DNA of 56,292 nucleotides from Solirubrobacterales bacterium (GCA_020438295.1 JAGQUV010000010.1:1-56292); one strand, 5' to 3'. Shown: positions 47,464 to 56,179, counted from the stretch's first letter. Translations and numbers: made by a program. Notes: generated from the letters alone by a model not told the origin.

Positions 47464-48454
47464 CCGGGGGCCCCGCTCCCGACAGGCCCTGTTCGATCTG
47501 GGCCTTGTGGATCGGCTCGAGGTAGAGCGTGAAACCGGCGGCCGCATGATCGGCGCCGAACCGGCGCATCAGGCCGTCGTAGCGGCCACCACCGCCGATG
47601 ATCTCGCCCACCGACGGGTCATAGACCTCGATCGTCGTGCCGCTGTAGTAACCGAGCTCCCGCATCAGACCGAGGTCGATCCGGACCCGCTCGGCCCCGC
47701 CCCGCGCAGCAATCGCATGGTAGGTCGATTCGAGCCGGTCGAGACACTCGCCGAACCGGCTGCCGCCCAGGCCCCGGGCTTGATCGATCACCTGCGGTCC
47801 TCCTCGCAGCTGGATCATCCCGAGCAGTGACTCGCACCGGTCCCGGTCGAGCTCGCTGGCCGCCAGGGCCGCCTCGATCCCGACTATGTCGTGCCTGGCC
47901 AGCAGGCCGGTGGTCTCCGCCAGCAGCGCCTGGTCACCGCCGAAATCGGTCAGCAGGCAGCTCCATAGGTCGGCCTCCCCGAGCCCGACCCTGGCCTCTC
48001 GCAGACCGACCGCGTCAAGGGTTCGGCCGAGGACCTCTACCACCTCGGCGGTCCCGTCCGCGCCCGCGGCTCCGATCAGCTCGATCCCCGCCTGTCCGAA
48101 CTCGCGAAGCTCGGCCCGCTTGGGCGTCACGGCGCGGTAGGCGTTGGCCAGATAGCTGAGCCGGTACGGCGGCTCGAGCTCGCCGAACCTGGTCGCCACC
48201 AGCCTGGCGATCGGGATCGTCATGTCGGTCCTCAGCGCCAGCAGCTCCCCGCGGTCGTCGAAAAAACGGTAGGCGTCCTCCACCCCGCTGCCGCCTCCCC
48301 GCTCGAGCACCTCGGCATATTCGATGGTCGGCGTTCTCACTTCTTGGAAGCCGAAGCGCTCGAACACGCCGAGCAGCGATGACTGCAGCCGCCGCAGCTC
48401 GGCCATCTCTTCCGGAAGCACGTCCCGGGTGCCTGGTGGGATCGGGTGGATCAA
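47456..48454 (-). CDS. hisZ: ATP phosphoribosyltransferase regulatory subunit HisZ
   Basis: 332 residues, like a histidyl-tRNA synthetase catalytic core without the anticodon domain. Motif 1 region I-P-P-G-T-R-D-V-L-P and R-T-D-M-T-I-P-I-A-R are seen. G-G-G-G-R-Y-D-G-L-M-R-R-F-G near the end resembles HisRS motif 3 but the Arg needed for aminoacylation is not in an enzyme-like place. Paired with short HisG, it gives allosteric control by histidine. A true HisRS must be elsewhere. The ATG lies 12 bases past the murA stop. Confidence 0.93.
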   Translation of the reverse strand: MIHPIPPGTRDVLPEEMAELRRLQSSLLGVFERFGFQEVRTPTIEYAEVLERGGGSGVEDAYRFFDDRGELLALRTDMTIPIARLVATRFGELEPPYRLSYLANAYRAVTPKRAELREFGQAGIELIGAAGADGTAEVVEVLGRTLDAVGLREARVGLGEADLWSCLLTDFGGDQALLAETTGLLARHDIVGIEAALAASELDRDRCESLLGMIQLRGGPQVIDQARGLGGSRFGECLDRLESTYHAIAARGGAERVRIDLGLMRELGYYSGTTIEVYDPSVGEIIGGGGRYDGLMRRFGADHAAAGFTLYLEPIHKAQIEQGLSGAGPPDA

Positions 48455-48466
48455 CGGGCGCCCCTC

Positions 48467-49753
48467 TCAGTCGTCCACACGCGTGATGTGGGCACCGAGT
48501 GAGCGCAGCCGGGACTCGATGTCCTCGTAGCCGCGGTCGATCTGGCGGATGTTGCCGATCTCGGAGCTGCCCTCCGCAGCCAGCGCGGCGATCAGCATCG
48601 CCATGCCGGCCCGGATGTCGGGGCTGTCGACCCGCTCGCCGTGCAGCCGGCTCGGGCCGCTGACGATCGCCCGGTGGGGGTCGCACAGCGTGATCCTCGC
48701 CCCCATGGCGACCAGTTTGTCGACGAAGAAGAGCCGGTTCTCGAACATCTTCTCGAAGATCAGGATTTCGCCCTCGGCCTGGGTCGCCAGGGCAAGCGCG
48801 ATAGAAGTCAGGTCGGCCGGGAAAGCCGGCCAGGGCCCGTCCTCGATCTTCGGGATCGCCCCACCGGCGTCCGCCTGGACCATCAGGTTCTGGGACGGCG
48901 GCACGATCACGTCGCGGCCTTCGACCACCGACTGGAAGCCGAGCCGCCGGAACTGGCGACGGATCATGACCAGGTCGTTGGGCTCGACCGAGCGGATCCT
49001 CAGCTCGCCACCGGTCGCCGCGGCCAGCGCCATGAAGCTGGCGATCTCGATGTGATCGGGGGTCACCTCGTGCTCGGCCCCGCCGAGCTTGTCCCGGCCG
49101 GTCACGGTCATCACGTTCGAGCCGATCCCGGACACCGCCGCCCCCATCTTGGTCAGGAGGCGGGCCAGATCCTGGACGTGCGGCTCGGAAGCGGCGTTGA
49201 GGATGACCGTCTCGCCCGGGGTGAGCGCCGCCGCCATCAGCGCGTTCTCGGTGCCCATGACCGAGGGCTCGTCCATGAAGATCTCGCAGGCCCGGAGTCC
49301 GCCCGGGGGTGCGTTCAGCTCGATCCAGCGCTGTCCGCCGACCCTGGCGCCCAGTTCGCGAAAGGCATCGAGGTGGGCATCGAGTCGCCGGCGGCCGATG
49401 AAATCCCCTCCGGGCGGTGGCATGCGAGCTTCCCCGAAGCGGGCCAGGAGCGGGCCGGCCAGTAGGAACGAAGCCCTGATCGCGGCCGAGAGCTCACGGT
49501 CGATGCGGGTGTCCGAGACATTGGCGGCGCAGAGACGGACGGTGTTGTCGGCGGTCCATTCGACCTCGACCCCGAGATCTTCGAGCAGCGCGATCTGAGC
49601 CTCGGTGTCGCGTATGCGCGGTACATTGGCGATCACCACGTCGTCCTCGGTCAGCAGGCAGGCGGCGAGGATCGGCAGCGCCGCATTCTTGTTTCCGGCG
49701 GCGGTTATCTCGCCCGAAAGCGGCACCCCGCCCTGTATGACGAACTTCTGCAT
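48467..49753 (-). CDS. murA: UDP-GlcNAc 1-carboxyvinyltransferase with Asp in the active-site loop
   Basis: 428 residues. EPSP-synthase-like fold with A-G-N-K-N-A-A-L-P (residues ~19-27) and R-A-S-F-L-L-A-G-P-L-L-A-R-F-G. The active-site loop reads P-G-G-D-F-I-G-R-R (Asp117), where the usual enzyme has Cys (E. coli Cys115). MurA with Asp there still makes UDP-GlcNAc-enolpyruvate but is not alkylated by fosfomycin, as in Mycobacterium tuberculosis. It could be a second MurA paralogue. It starts the gene run into hisZ, 12 bases on. Confidence 0.93.
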   Translation of the reverse strand: MQKFVIQGGVPLSGEITAAGNKNAALPILAACLLTEDDVVIANVPRIRDTEAQIALLEDLGVEVEWTADNTVRLCAANVSDTRIDRELSAAIRASFLLAGPLLARFGEARMPPPGGDFIGRRRLDAHLDAFRELGARVGGQRWIELNAPPGGLRACEIFMDEPSVMGTENALMAAALTPGETVILNAASEPHVQDLARLLTKMGAAVSGIGSNVMTVTGRDKLGGAEHEVTPDHIEIASFMALAAATGGELRIRSVEPNDLVMIRRQFRRLGFQSVVEGRDVIVPPSQNLMVQADAGGAIPKIEDGPWPAFPADLTSIALALATQAEGEILIFEKMFENRLFFVDKLVAMGARITLCDPHRAIVSGPSRLHGERVDSPDIRAGMAMLIAALAAEGSSEIGNIRQIDRGYEDIESRLRSLGAHITRVDD

Positions 49754-49843
49754 AAGATTTGTCCCACCGATTAGACGGATCGTTTTGGACCGGGCCCGGG
49801 GCGTATCGACCCGACCGGAAGCGGGACTAGGGTAACACCGCAG

Positions 49844-50980
49844 ATGGCACGAACTTCCTCACACCCGGGACGGGGCGGAACCTCCCGGACCGGCCGCGGA
49901 CTGAAGGTCATGATCGGCGTCCTGGTCGCGATTGTGGCGGTACTCGTGCTCAACGCGATCGCGCTCGATGCCGAGACCGAGCCGGCCTCGGTCCCACCGG
50001 AGGGAATGCGGCTGGTCGAGACCACCTCGGGTCCGCTCCAGGTGCTCGACACCGGCCCGGTCGCCGACGACGCAGCAATCCCGATCGTGCTGATCCACGG
50101 CACGGCCGGGGCGATCAACTGGTGGGACGAGGTGGTGCCGCTGTTGGCAGCCCGCCACCGCGTGGTGGCGATCGACATGCTCGGCTACGGCGGCTCGTCG
50201 AAGCCCGAATCCGACTATTCGGTCGAGACCCAGGCCGGGCTGATCAGCCAGGTGCTGGCCAGGCTGGGCGTGAGCCGGGCGGCGGTGGCCGGCCACTCGC
50301 TCGGCGGAGCGGTCGCCACCGCGCTGGCCGTCAACTCCCCCGACCTCGTTTCGGGGGTGATCCTGATCGACACCGCTCCCGATACCTCGTTCGGCGGCCT
50401 GAGCGGCAGCGCGAAGGCAATCAAGATCCCGATCTTCGGTCAGGCTCTCTGGCGGGTCACCCCTGACGCGCTGATCCGCAAGAACCTGCAGCAGGCTTTC
50501 GTGCCCGGTTTCGACGTGCCCGACAAGTTCGTCGACGACGTCAGGGCGATGACCTTCCCCGCGTATCGCAAGTCGCTTGATTCGGGCGGTGACTTCGCCG
50601 ACGGCAACCCGCTCAACGAACAGCTGGCTGACACCGGCGACCCGCTGCTGGTGATCTTCGGCGAAGAGGACGAGTTCTACCCGGCCCGGGAAACGATCAG
50701 CGCCTACGCGACGGTACCGGGGGTCGAGACCCTGCTGATCCCCGGCGTCGGTCACTCCCCGCAGGTCGAAGTGCCGGAGCAGACGGTCGCCGCGATCGAG
50801 AAGTTCGTGGCCGGCCTGCGAGCGGACCGGGCTGCCGAGCGGTCGCCGGCACCGACCGGTGGCGACCGACAGGATGGCAAGGGCGGCGGCAGGGAGAAGT
50901 CCGGGGCCGGTTCCGGGAAGTCGGGCGGTGGTTCGAACGACGCCGGTTCGAACGGCGGGGCCGGTTCCGGGGAGGACTGA
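49844..50980 (+). CDS. Membrane-anchored alpha/beta hydrolase
   Basis: 378 residues. A membrane span (20-41) is followed by a hydrolase domain: oxyanion motif H-G-T near 85-87, nucleophile Ser152 in G-H-S-L-G-G, acid in G-E-E-D-E-F-Y, and His in G-V-G-H-S-P. The last ~45 residues are a Gly/Ser/Asp-rich tail. The family includes esterases, dehalogenases and epoxide hydrolases; substrate is unknown. Divergent from murA; TAGGGT lies 10 bases before the ATG. It faces the outside of the membrane, by inference. Confidence 0.85.
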   Translation: MARTSSHPGRGGTSRTGRGLKVMIGVLVAIVAVLVLNAIALDAETEPASVPPEGMRLVETTSGPLQVLDTGPVADDAAIPIVLIHGTAGAINWWDEVVPLLAARHRVVAIDMLGYGGSSKPESDYSVETQAGLISQVLARLGVSRAAVAGHSLGGAVATALAVNSPDLVSGVILIDTAPDTSFGGLSGSAKAIKIPIFGQALWRVTPDALIRKNLQQAFVPGFDVPDKFVDDVRAMTFPAYRKSLDSGGDFADGNPLNEQLADTGDPLLVIFGEEDEFYPARETISAYATVPGVETLLIPGVGHSPQVEVPEQTVAAIEKFVAGLRADRAAERSPAPTGGDRQDGKGGGREKSGAGSGKSGGGSNDAGSNGGAGSGED

Positions 50981-51003
50981 GGCGGACGCGGTCCGGCCCG
51001 GGC

Positions 51004-51327
51004 TCAGTCCCTGGCCCAGCGTCCTCCGGCCTTGGCCCAGGCGAGGACCGCGTCTTTCGAAGCGAAGCCGTCGGCGATCTCCATGCCGGCCCTGTTTCTG
51101 ACCAGGTAGAAGGCGTTTTCGCCCAGTTCGACCCCGGTTTCGGCGCAGTCGGCCCCGGCCGACTTCGGCACTTCCACCCGGTCACGGATATGCCAGTCGT
51201 CCTTTCTGATCAGCCAGGGAACCACGTGCTCCAGCCGGCAGAACGAAGCTCCCAGATTGCGGGCCGGCTGGAGCAACTGCCAGCTTTCGCCCGGCTCCAG
51301 CCCGACCCCGCACCAGTCACATTTCAC
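51004..51327 (-). CDS. Small cysteine-containing protein, divergent from the SOS cassette
   Basis: 107 residues from the GTG at 51327, which has AGGTGGAGA before it. It begins M-K-C-D-W-C-G-V-G-L and continues F-C-R-L-E-H-V-V-P-W, giving C3, C6, C30 and H34 as a possible zinc site. The C-terminal part (about 75-105) reads A-G-M-E-I-A-D-G-F-A-S-K-D-A-V-L-A-W-A. I do not recognise a named family. Its start is 78 bases from imuB with the LexA palindrome between, so SOS control of both is plausible but unproven. A start at ATG 51351 would add 8 residues. Confidence 0.6.
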   Translation of the reverse strand: MKCDWCGVGLEPGESWQLLQPARNLGASFCRLEHVVPWLIRKDDWHIRDRVEVPKSAGADCAETGVELGENAFYLVRNRAGMEIADGFASKDAVLAWAKAGGRWARD

Positions 51328-51387
51328 GTTCTCTCCACCTCTGGCGATCATAAACGGAGGCGGGCTTGACCGGCGCACCTCCGGTAT

Positions 51388-51403
51388 GCGAACATATGTT
51401 CGC
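51388..51403. promoter_or_regulatory. LexA (SOS) box at the imuB start
   Basis: GCGAACATATGTTCGC is a perfect 16-bp palindrome whose core CGAAC-N4-GTTCG equals the actinobacterial LexA consensus. It ends 2 bases before the imuB ATG (51406) and also contains TATGTT (51395-51400), a TANNNT -10, so LexA would block the promoter directly. It also lies 60 bases ahead of the divergent Cys protein's start. Confidence 0.85.
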
Positions 51404-51405
51404 CT

Positions 51406-52665
51406 ATGGTCGCCTGTGCAATCCTGCCCCTCATGGCTCTTCGAGCCGCACTCGGAGATGCCCAGAACCGCCTCCTGGAGCCGATCGCCCTCGCCCCCCA
51501 GCATGACGCCGCCCCCCGGATAGGCGAAGTCTCGGAGGTCGCCCGGGATCTCGGCGTACGGCCCGGCATGGGCCTCGGCGAGGCGATCGACATCTGTCCC
51601 GGGCTGAGCCTGGTCACGCCGGATCCCGGTCGGGCCGAGAGTGTCCGGGAGGCGGTGTTGGTCAGGCTGGAGGGAATCGGAGCCGAAGTCGAACCGGGCC
51701 GCCATGGCGAGGCCTTCTTTTCGGTCGGCCCGCTCGAGCGGCTCTACGAAAGCCTCGACCGGGTGCTCGCTGCAGCTGCAGGGAGCCTCGGTCCCGGCGC
51801 CCGGATCGCGGCCGCCCCCACCCGGCTGGCCGCCTACGCTGCAGCTCGCCGGAGCGACGCGACCCCGGGTGGACTGTCCCGGGAGGGCTCACCTCCGGGC
51901 GACAGCTCTCGCGACGACGGGTTCTGCGCCCCGGTGATCTCACCCGAACGGCTGCCGGGGTACCTCGGCGCCCTGCCGGTCGCCATCCTCACCGACCGGC
52001 TGTCCAGACCGGAAGCGGACAACCGCCGTCTGGTCACCTCCCTGGTCAAGCTCGGTGTCAACCACCTCGGAGGGCTGGCCGACCTGCCCGGTGATGCGGT
52101 CGCCGACCGCTTCGGCCCGCTCGGCACCGAGGCCCGTAACCTCGCCCTCGGCCTGGAGGGGCCGATCAGCCCCCGCCCCCCGCGCGAATGGATCGCCGAG
52201 TCGCTGGAACTACCCGAGGTGGCTTCTGGCAGCCACCTCCAGAGTGCGGTGACAATCCTCACCGACCGGCTGGCGGGCCGGCTGGCAGGTCTGGGGGTCA
52301 GTGCGCGCAGCCTGACGGTCGAGGCCCGGCTCTCCGGCGGCGGTAGCTGGACCCGGGACGTGGCCCCCCGGCAACCGACCTCCCGGGCCGACCTCTTGCG
52401 GATGATCCTGCTACCGGGACTGGAGCACCTGCCACGTCCGGCCGAGCAGCTGAAGCTGCGGGTCACCGGGCTCGGCCCCGGCGACTCCGAGCAGACCGAG
52501 CTCGCCGATCGCCCCGAACAGACCCGTCGCCGCCGACTCGGCGAGGCCGCCCGCCAGGTCCGGGCGGCGGTCGGTGAGGCCGGCCTGGTCCGGGTGCTCG
52601 ACGCCGAAGCCGGCTCCCACCTGCCCGAACGCCGCCTGCTCCTGACCCCTTACCTCGAGCAATGA
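51406..52665 (+). CDS. imuB: ImuB, Y-family polymerase-like subunit of the mutasome
   Basis: 419 residues of Y-family polymerase fold: palm remnants at the N terminus, H-h-H-like fingers (L-P-G-Y-L-G, L-K-L-G-V-N-H-L-G-G-L-A) near 180-215, and a little-finger part to residue ~360. The D-x-D and S-I-D-E motifs are lost (L-P-L-M-A-L-R and F-F-S-V-G-P-L), as expected for ImuB, which has no polymerase activity and links DnaE2 to the clamp. The stop overlaps the next gene by 4 bases (ATGA). The ATG lies 2 bases past the LexA box, implying a leaderless message. Confidence 0.87.
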   Translation: MVACAILPLMALRAALGDAQNRLLEPIALAPQHDAAPRIGEVSEVARDLGVRPGMGLGEAIDICPGLSLVTPDPGRAESVREAVLVRLEGIGAEVEPGRHGEAFFSVGPLERLYESLDRVLAAAAGSLGPGARIAAAPTRLAAYAAARRSDATPGGLSREGSPPGDSSRDDGFCAPVISPERLPGYLGALPVAILTDRLSRPEADNRRLVTSLVKLGVNHLGGLADLPGDAVADRFGPLGTEARNLALGLEGPISPRPPREWIAESLELPEVASGSHLQSAVTILTDRLAGRLAGLGVSARSLTVEARLSGGGSWTRDVAPRQPTSRADLLRMILLPGLEHLPRPAEQLKLRVTGLGPGDSEQTELADRPEQTRRRRLGEAARQVRAAVGEAGLVRVLDAEAGSHLPERRLLLTPYLEQ

Positions 52666-52907
52666 GCGGGCCGGTCCGCCTCTACGAGCCGCGACCGGTC
52701 GCAGTCGCCGCCGACGCACACCGCACCCCGGTCCAGGTCAATGACGTCGACGTCGTCGCGATAAGGGAGGAGTGGATCGTCGAGGACGGTTGGTGGACGG
52801 CCGCACCGATCAAGCGCTGGTACTTCGAACTGGTCCTGGTCGACGGGCGCGACCTGACCGTTTTCCAGGCCTTTCCCTCCGGGCAGTGGTTCGCCCAGCG
52901 CGCCTGA
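52662..52907 (+). CDS. DUF6504-family small protein
   Basis: 81 residues. It has S-G-P-V-R-L-Y-E-P-R-P-V-A-V, then I-R-E-E-W-I-V-E-D-G-W-W-T and R-W-Y-F-E-L-V-L-V-D-G-R-D-L-T-V-F, the compact beta-rich DUF6504 pattern often lying between imuB and dnaE2 in actinobacteria. The role is not known. It overlaps imuB by 4 bases and dnaE2 follows after 1 base, so it is translated with them. Confidence 0.82.
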   Translation: MSGPVRLYEPRPVAVAADAHRTPVQVNDVDVVAIREEWIVEDGWWTAAPIKRWYFELVLVDGRDLTVFQAFPSGQWFAQRA

Positions 52908-52908
52908 A

Positions 52909-55900
52909 GTGCAGTACGTCGAGCTCCACTGCCACTCGTCGTTCTCGTTCCTCGACGGAGCCTCCTCCCCGCTCGAACTGGCCACCCGGGCGGCCGAGCT
53001 GGGCTATCCCGCCCTCGGTCTGACCGATCACGACGGGGTCTGGGGCTCGATGGAGTTCGCGGTCTCCTGCAAGGGAGCCGGGATCAAGCCGATCACCGGA
53101 GCCGAGTTGACCGTCTCCACCGGCGGCCGGCCCCTCCACCTCACCCTGCTGGTCGAAAACGCGACCGGCTACCACAACCTCTGCCGGCTCCTGACCGAGG
53201 CCCACTCCCACACCCGTGACGGCCCGGCCCGCCGCGCCTCCCGGCCATCGGTGCCACTGGACGCCCTGGCCGGCAGGTCCGAGGGCCTGGTCTGCCTGAG
53301 CGGATGCGCCGGCCGGGGCGTGGTCGCTTCCGCCTGGGAGCAGGGCGATCTCCCTCGGGGCGAGCGCGTGGCCCGCACCCTGGCCGGCTGGTTCGGGCCG
53401 GAGCATTTCCGGATCGAGCTGCAGCGGCCTTTCTGGCGCCACGACCACTCACGCAACCGCTGGCTGGTTGCCCTGGCCGATTCGCTGGGCCTGCCGGCCG
53501 TGGCCACCGGCAACGTGCACGCCCACGAGCCCGGAAGGACCCGCCTGCAGGACGCCCTGGTCGCGGTACGCCTGGGCTACAGCCTGGAGGAGTCGGAACC
53601 GGAAAGGCGCGGCAACGCCAGCTCCAGCCTGGTTTCGCCGGAGCAGATGGCGGCCCGGTTCAGTCAGTACCCGGAGGCGGTGGCCGAGAGCGGCAGGATC
53701 GCCGAGCGGCTCGAGTTCGACCTCGAGCGCGAGCTCGGCTACCGCTACCCCCAGGCCGGAGACCCGGACGCGGACGGCGACCTGGCCGAGCTCTGCCAGA
53801 CCAGGCTCGAGCAGCGCTACACGGGCACTCCGGAGCTGGCCGAGGCCCGGCGGCGGCTGGACAACGAGCTGAAGATCATTCGCGGGCTCGGGCTCTCCGG
53901 CTTCTTCCTGCTGCACCACGACCTGCTCGAGCTGGCCCGGGAGGTCGCGGCCGGGGTGCGTGGGCCGGAGTCGGCCAGGTCCGTGCTGTCACCCGGTCGC
54001 GGCCGGGGCTCCAGCGTCAGCTCGATCGTCTGCTATCTGAGCGGCCTGTCCCACGTCGACCCGGTCAGGGCCGGCCTGTTCCCGGGCCGCTTCCTCAACG
54101 AGGAGGTGACTGCCGCCCCCGACATCGACCTCGATTTTCCGCGCGATATCAGGGCCGAGCTGATTCCCCGCATCCACCGGCGTTACGGGGCCGACCGCTC
54201 GGCCCTGGTCGCCGCCTTCCCGACCTACAGGTCACGTGGTGCGATCCGTGACTTCGGCAAGGTGCTCGGCATCCCGGCGGCCGAGATCGAGCGGGCCGCC
54301 CGGGCGGTCGACTTCCACGGCTCCGACGACCTCGGGCGGGACCTGGCCACGGCGATCGGCCCCGAACGGGCCGATTCGCTCGGCTGGAAGAACCTGACCT
54401 GGCTGATCCGCCAGGCCCGGGGCATCCCCCGCAATCCCTCCCAGCATTCCGGTGGCATGGTGATCGCGACCAAACCGCTGATCGAGATATGCCCGGTCGT
54501 GCCGGCGGCGATGGAAGGACGTCAGATCGTCCAGTGGGACAAAGACTCCTGCCAGGACGCCGGATTTCTCAAGATAGACCTGCTCGGCCTCGGCATGCTC
54601 TCGGCGGTCGAGCGCTGTGTGGACGAGATCGCGAGGGTTCGCGGAGAGACGGTCGACCTGAGCCGGATCGACCTGGCCGATCCCCCCACTTTCGAGGCGA
54701 TCCGCAGGGGCGACACCACCGGGGTCTTCCAGATCGAGAGCCGGGCCCAGATGCAGATGCTGCCCCGGATGAAGCCGGCCGACATCGACGACCTGACCAT
54801 CCAGGTCGCCCTGGTCCGGCCCGGCCCGATCCAGGGCGGTGCGGTCCACCCCTACATCGAGCACCGCCGCAGGCTGCGTGAGGAACCCGGCTACGAGGTT
54901 CCCTACCGGCACCCGCTGCTCAAGCCGGTGCTCGAGGAGACGCTGGGGGTGATCATTTTCCAGGAGCAGGTGATCGAGGTGGCGATGAACGTGGCCGGAT
55001 TCAGCTCCTCGGAGGCCGAGAGCCTGCGCCGGGCGATGAGTCGCAAACGCTCGCGGGAAGCCCTGGAAGCCCACCACCAACGGTTCATCGAGGGCGCCGT
55101 GACCAAAGGCGTTCCGGAGCCGACCGCCGAAGAGATCTACCGCCAGATCGTCGGATTCTCCGGGTTCGGCTTTCCCAAAGCACACTCGGCCGCTTTCGGC
55201 CTGCTCGCCTACCAGTCGGCCTGGCTCAAGGTCCACTACGGAGCGGAGTACCTGGCATCGCTCCTGAACGAGCAGCCGATGGGCTTCTACCCCCCGGACT
55301 CACTGGTCCAGGAAGGCCGCCGGTCGGGCATCACAGTGCTGCCGCCCGATCTCAACGCCAGCCGGGTCGAGTGCCACACCGAGTGGCCGGCCGGCCGGGG
55401 GCCGGGCCGCCCCGGTCCCGGCGGTCCGGCGGTCCGGATCGGTCTCGCCTACATAAAGGGGGCGACCGGAGCCGAGATGGAGCGGCTGGTGGCCGAACGC
55501 GACCGCGGTGGCCCATACCTCGACCTCGGCGACCTCGGTGCCCGGATGCCGCTCCGCCGCCAGGAGCTCGAGCAGCTCGCCTGGGCGGGAGCGTTGCGTT
55601 CCCTGCCCCGGGGCGAGCGGGTATCGGGACTGTGGAACGTCGGCCTCCTGCCTCACCACCCCGCCTCGGACGGCAGCCGGCAGCTCTCGCTGCCGTTCGA
55701 GCCGGCGGATCCCCCGGAACTCCACGAGCCCGAGTCCTGGAACCGGGTCCGGGCCGAATACGGAACGATCGGCATGACCCTCGAAGGCCATCCGATGGCG
55801 CTCGTCCGGGCACAACTCCCCGAAACGGTCCGAACCACGGTCGAGGCCCAGCGACTGAACGACAGGAGCCGGACCGAAGTGGCCGGCCTCCAGGTCGCCC

Positions 55901-56169
55901 GACAGCGACCGGAAACCGCGAACGGGGTGATCTTCGTCCTGATCGAGGACGAATACGGGACCCTCAACCTGATCCTGCCTCCCCGAGTGGCGACCAAATA
56001 CCGCCTGGTCGTGCGTACCGCCACCCTGGTCAAGGCCCGGGGCAGGATTGAGACCAGCCAGGGAGTGGTCAACCTGGTGGTGAACGGCCTGTCGGAGGTG
56101 CACCCCGCGGACCCGGCGGTCAAAGCCGTCATTCCGGCCGGTCATTCCTTCGGTCGCAGAGGGCGCTGA
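52909..56169 (+). CDS. dnaE2: Error-prone DNA polymerase DnaE2
   Basis: 1086 residues, like DnaE2 (shorter than the ~1170 of DnaE1). The PHP domain begins H-C-H-S-S-F-S-F-L-D-G-A. The palm carries Asp405, Asp407 (P-D-I-D-L-D-F) and a third Asp at about 627 (I-D-D-L). Q-H-S-G-G-M-V-I-A and F-Q-I-E-S-R-A-Q-M-Q are family marks; a helix-hairpin-helix and OB fold end it. It copies damaged DNA in the SOS response together with ImuB. GTG start at 52909 is 1 base past the preceding stop. The product is error-prone and lacks a proofreading partner. Confidence 0.95.
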   Translation: MQYVELHCHSSFSFLDGASSPLELATRAAELGYPALGLTDHDGVWGSMEFAVSCKGAGIKPITGAELTVSTGGRPLHLTLLVENATGYHNLCRLLTEAHSHTRDGPARRASRPSVPLDALAGRSEGLVCLSGCAGRGVVASAWEQGDLPRGERVARTLAGWFGPEHFRIELQRPFWRHDHSRNRWLVALADSLGLPAVATGNVHAHEPGRTRLQDALVAVRLGYSLEESEPERRGNASSSLVSPEQMAARFSQYPEAVAESGRIAERLEFDLERELGYRYPQAGDPDADGDLAELCQTRLEQRYTGTPELAEARRRLDNELKIIRGLGLSGFFLLHHDLLELAREVAAGVRGPESARSVLSPGRGRGSSVSSIVCYLSGLSHVDPVRAGLFPGRFLNEEVTAAPDIDLDFPRDIRAELIPRIHRRYGADRSALVAAFPTYRSRGAIRDFGKVLGIPAAEIERAARAVDFHGSDDLGRDLATAIGPERADSLGWKNLTWLIRQARGIPRNPSQHSGGMVIATKPLIEICPVVPAAMEGRQIVQWDKDSCQDAGFLKIDLLGLGMLSAVERCVDEIARVRGETVDLSRIDLADPPTFEAIRRGDTTGVFQIESRAQMQMLPRMKPADIDDLTIQVALVRPGPIQGGAVHPYIEHRRRLREEPGYEVPYRHPLLKPVLEETLGVIIFQEQVIEVAMNVAGFSSSEAESLRRAMSRKRSREALEAHHQRFIEGAVTKGVPEPTAEEIYRQIVGFSGFGFPKAHSAAFGLLAYQSAWLKVHYGAEYLASLLNEQPMGFYPPDSLVQEGRRSGITVLPPDLNASRVECHTEWPAGRGPGRPGPGGPAVRIGLAYIKGATGAEMERLVAERDRGGPYLDLGDLGARMPLRRQELEQLAWAGALRSLPRGERVSGLWNVGLLPHHPASDGSRQLSLPFEPADPPELHEPESWNRVRAEYGTIGMTLEGHPMALVRAQLPETVRTTVEAQRLNDRSRTEVAGLQVARQRPETANGVIFVLIEDEYGTLNLILPPRVATKYRLVVRTATLVKARGRIETSQGVVNLVVNGLSEVHPADPAVKAVIPAGHSFGRRGR

Positions 56170-56179
56170 CCTGGCCGGA

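Noticed and set aside
50931..50954. A possible second LexA site (two GGTTCGAACG-like words)
   Set aside because: These are direct codon repeats in the Gly/Ser-rich tail of the hydrolase; spacing is not CGAAC-N4-GTTCG.
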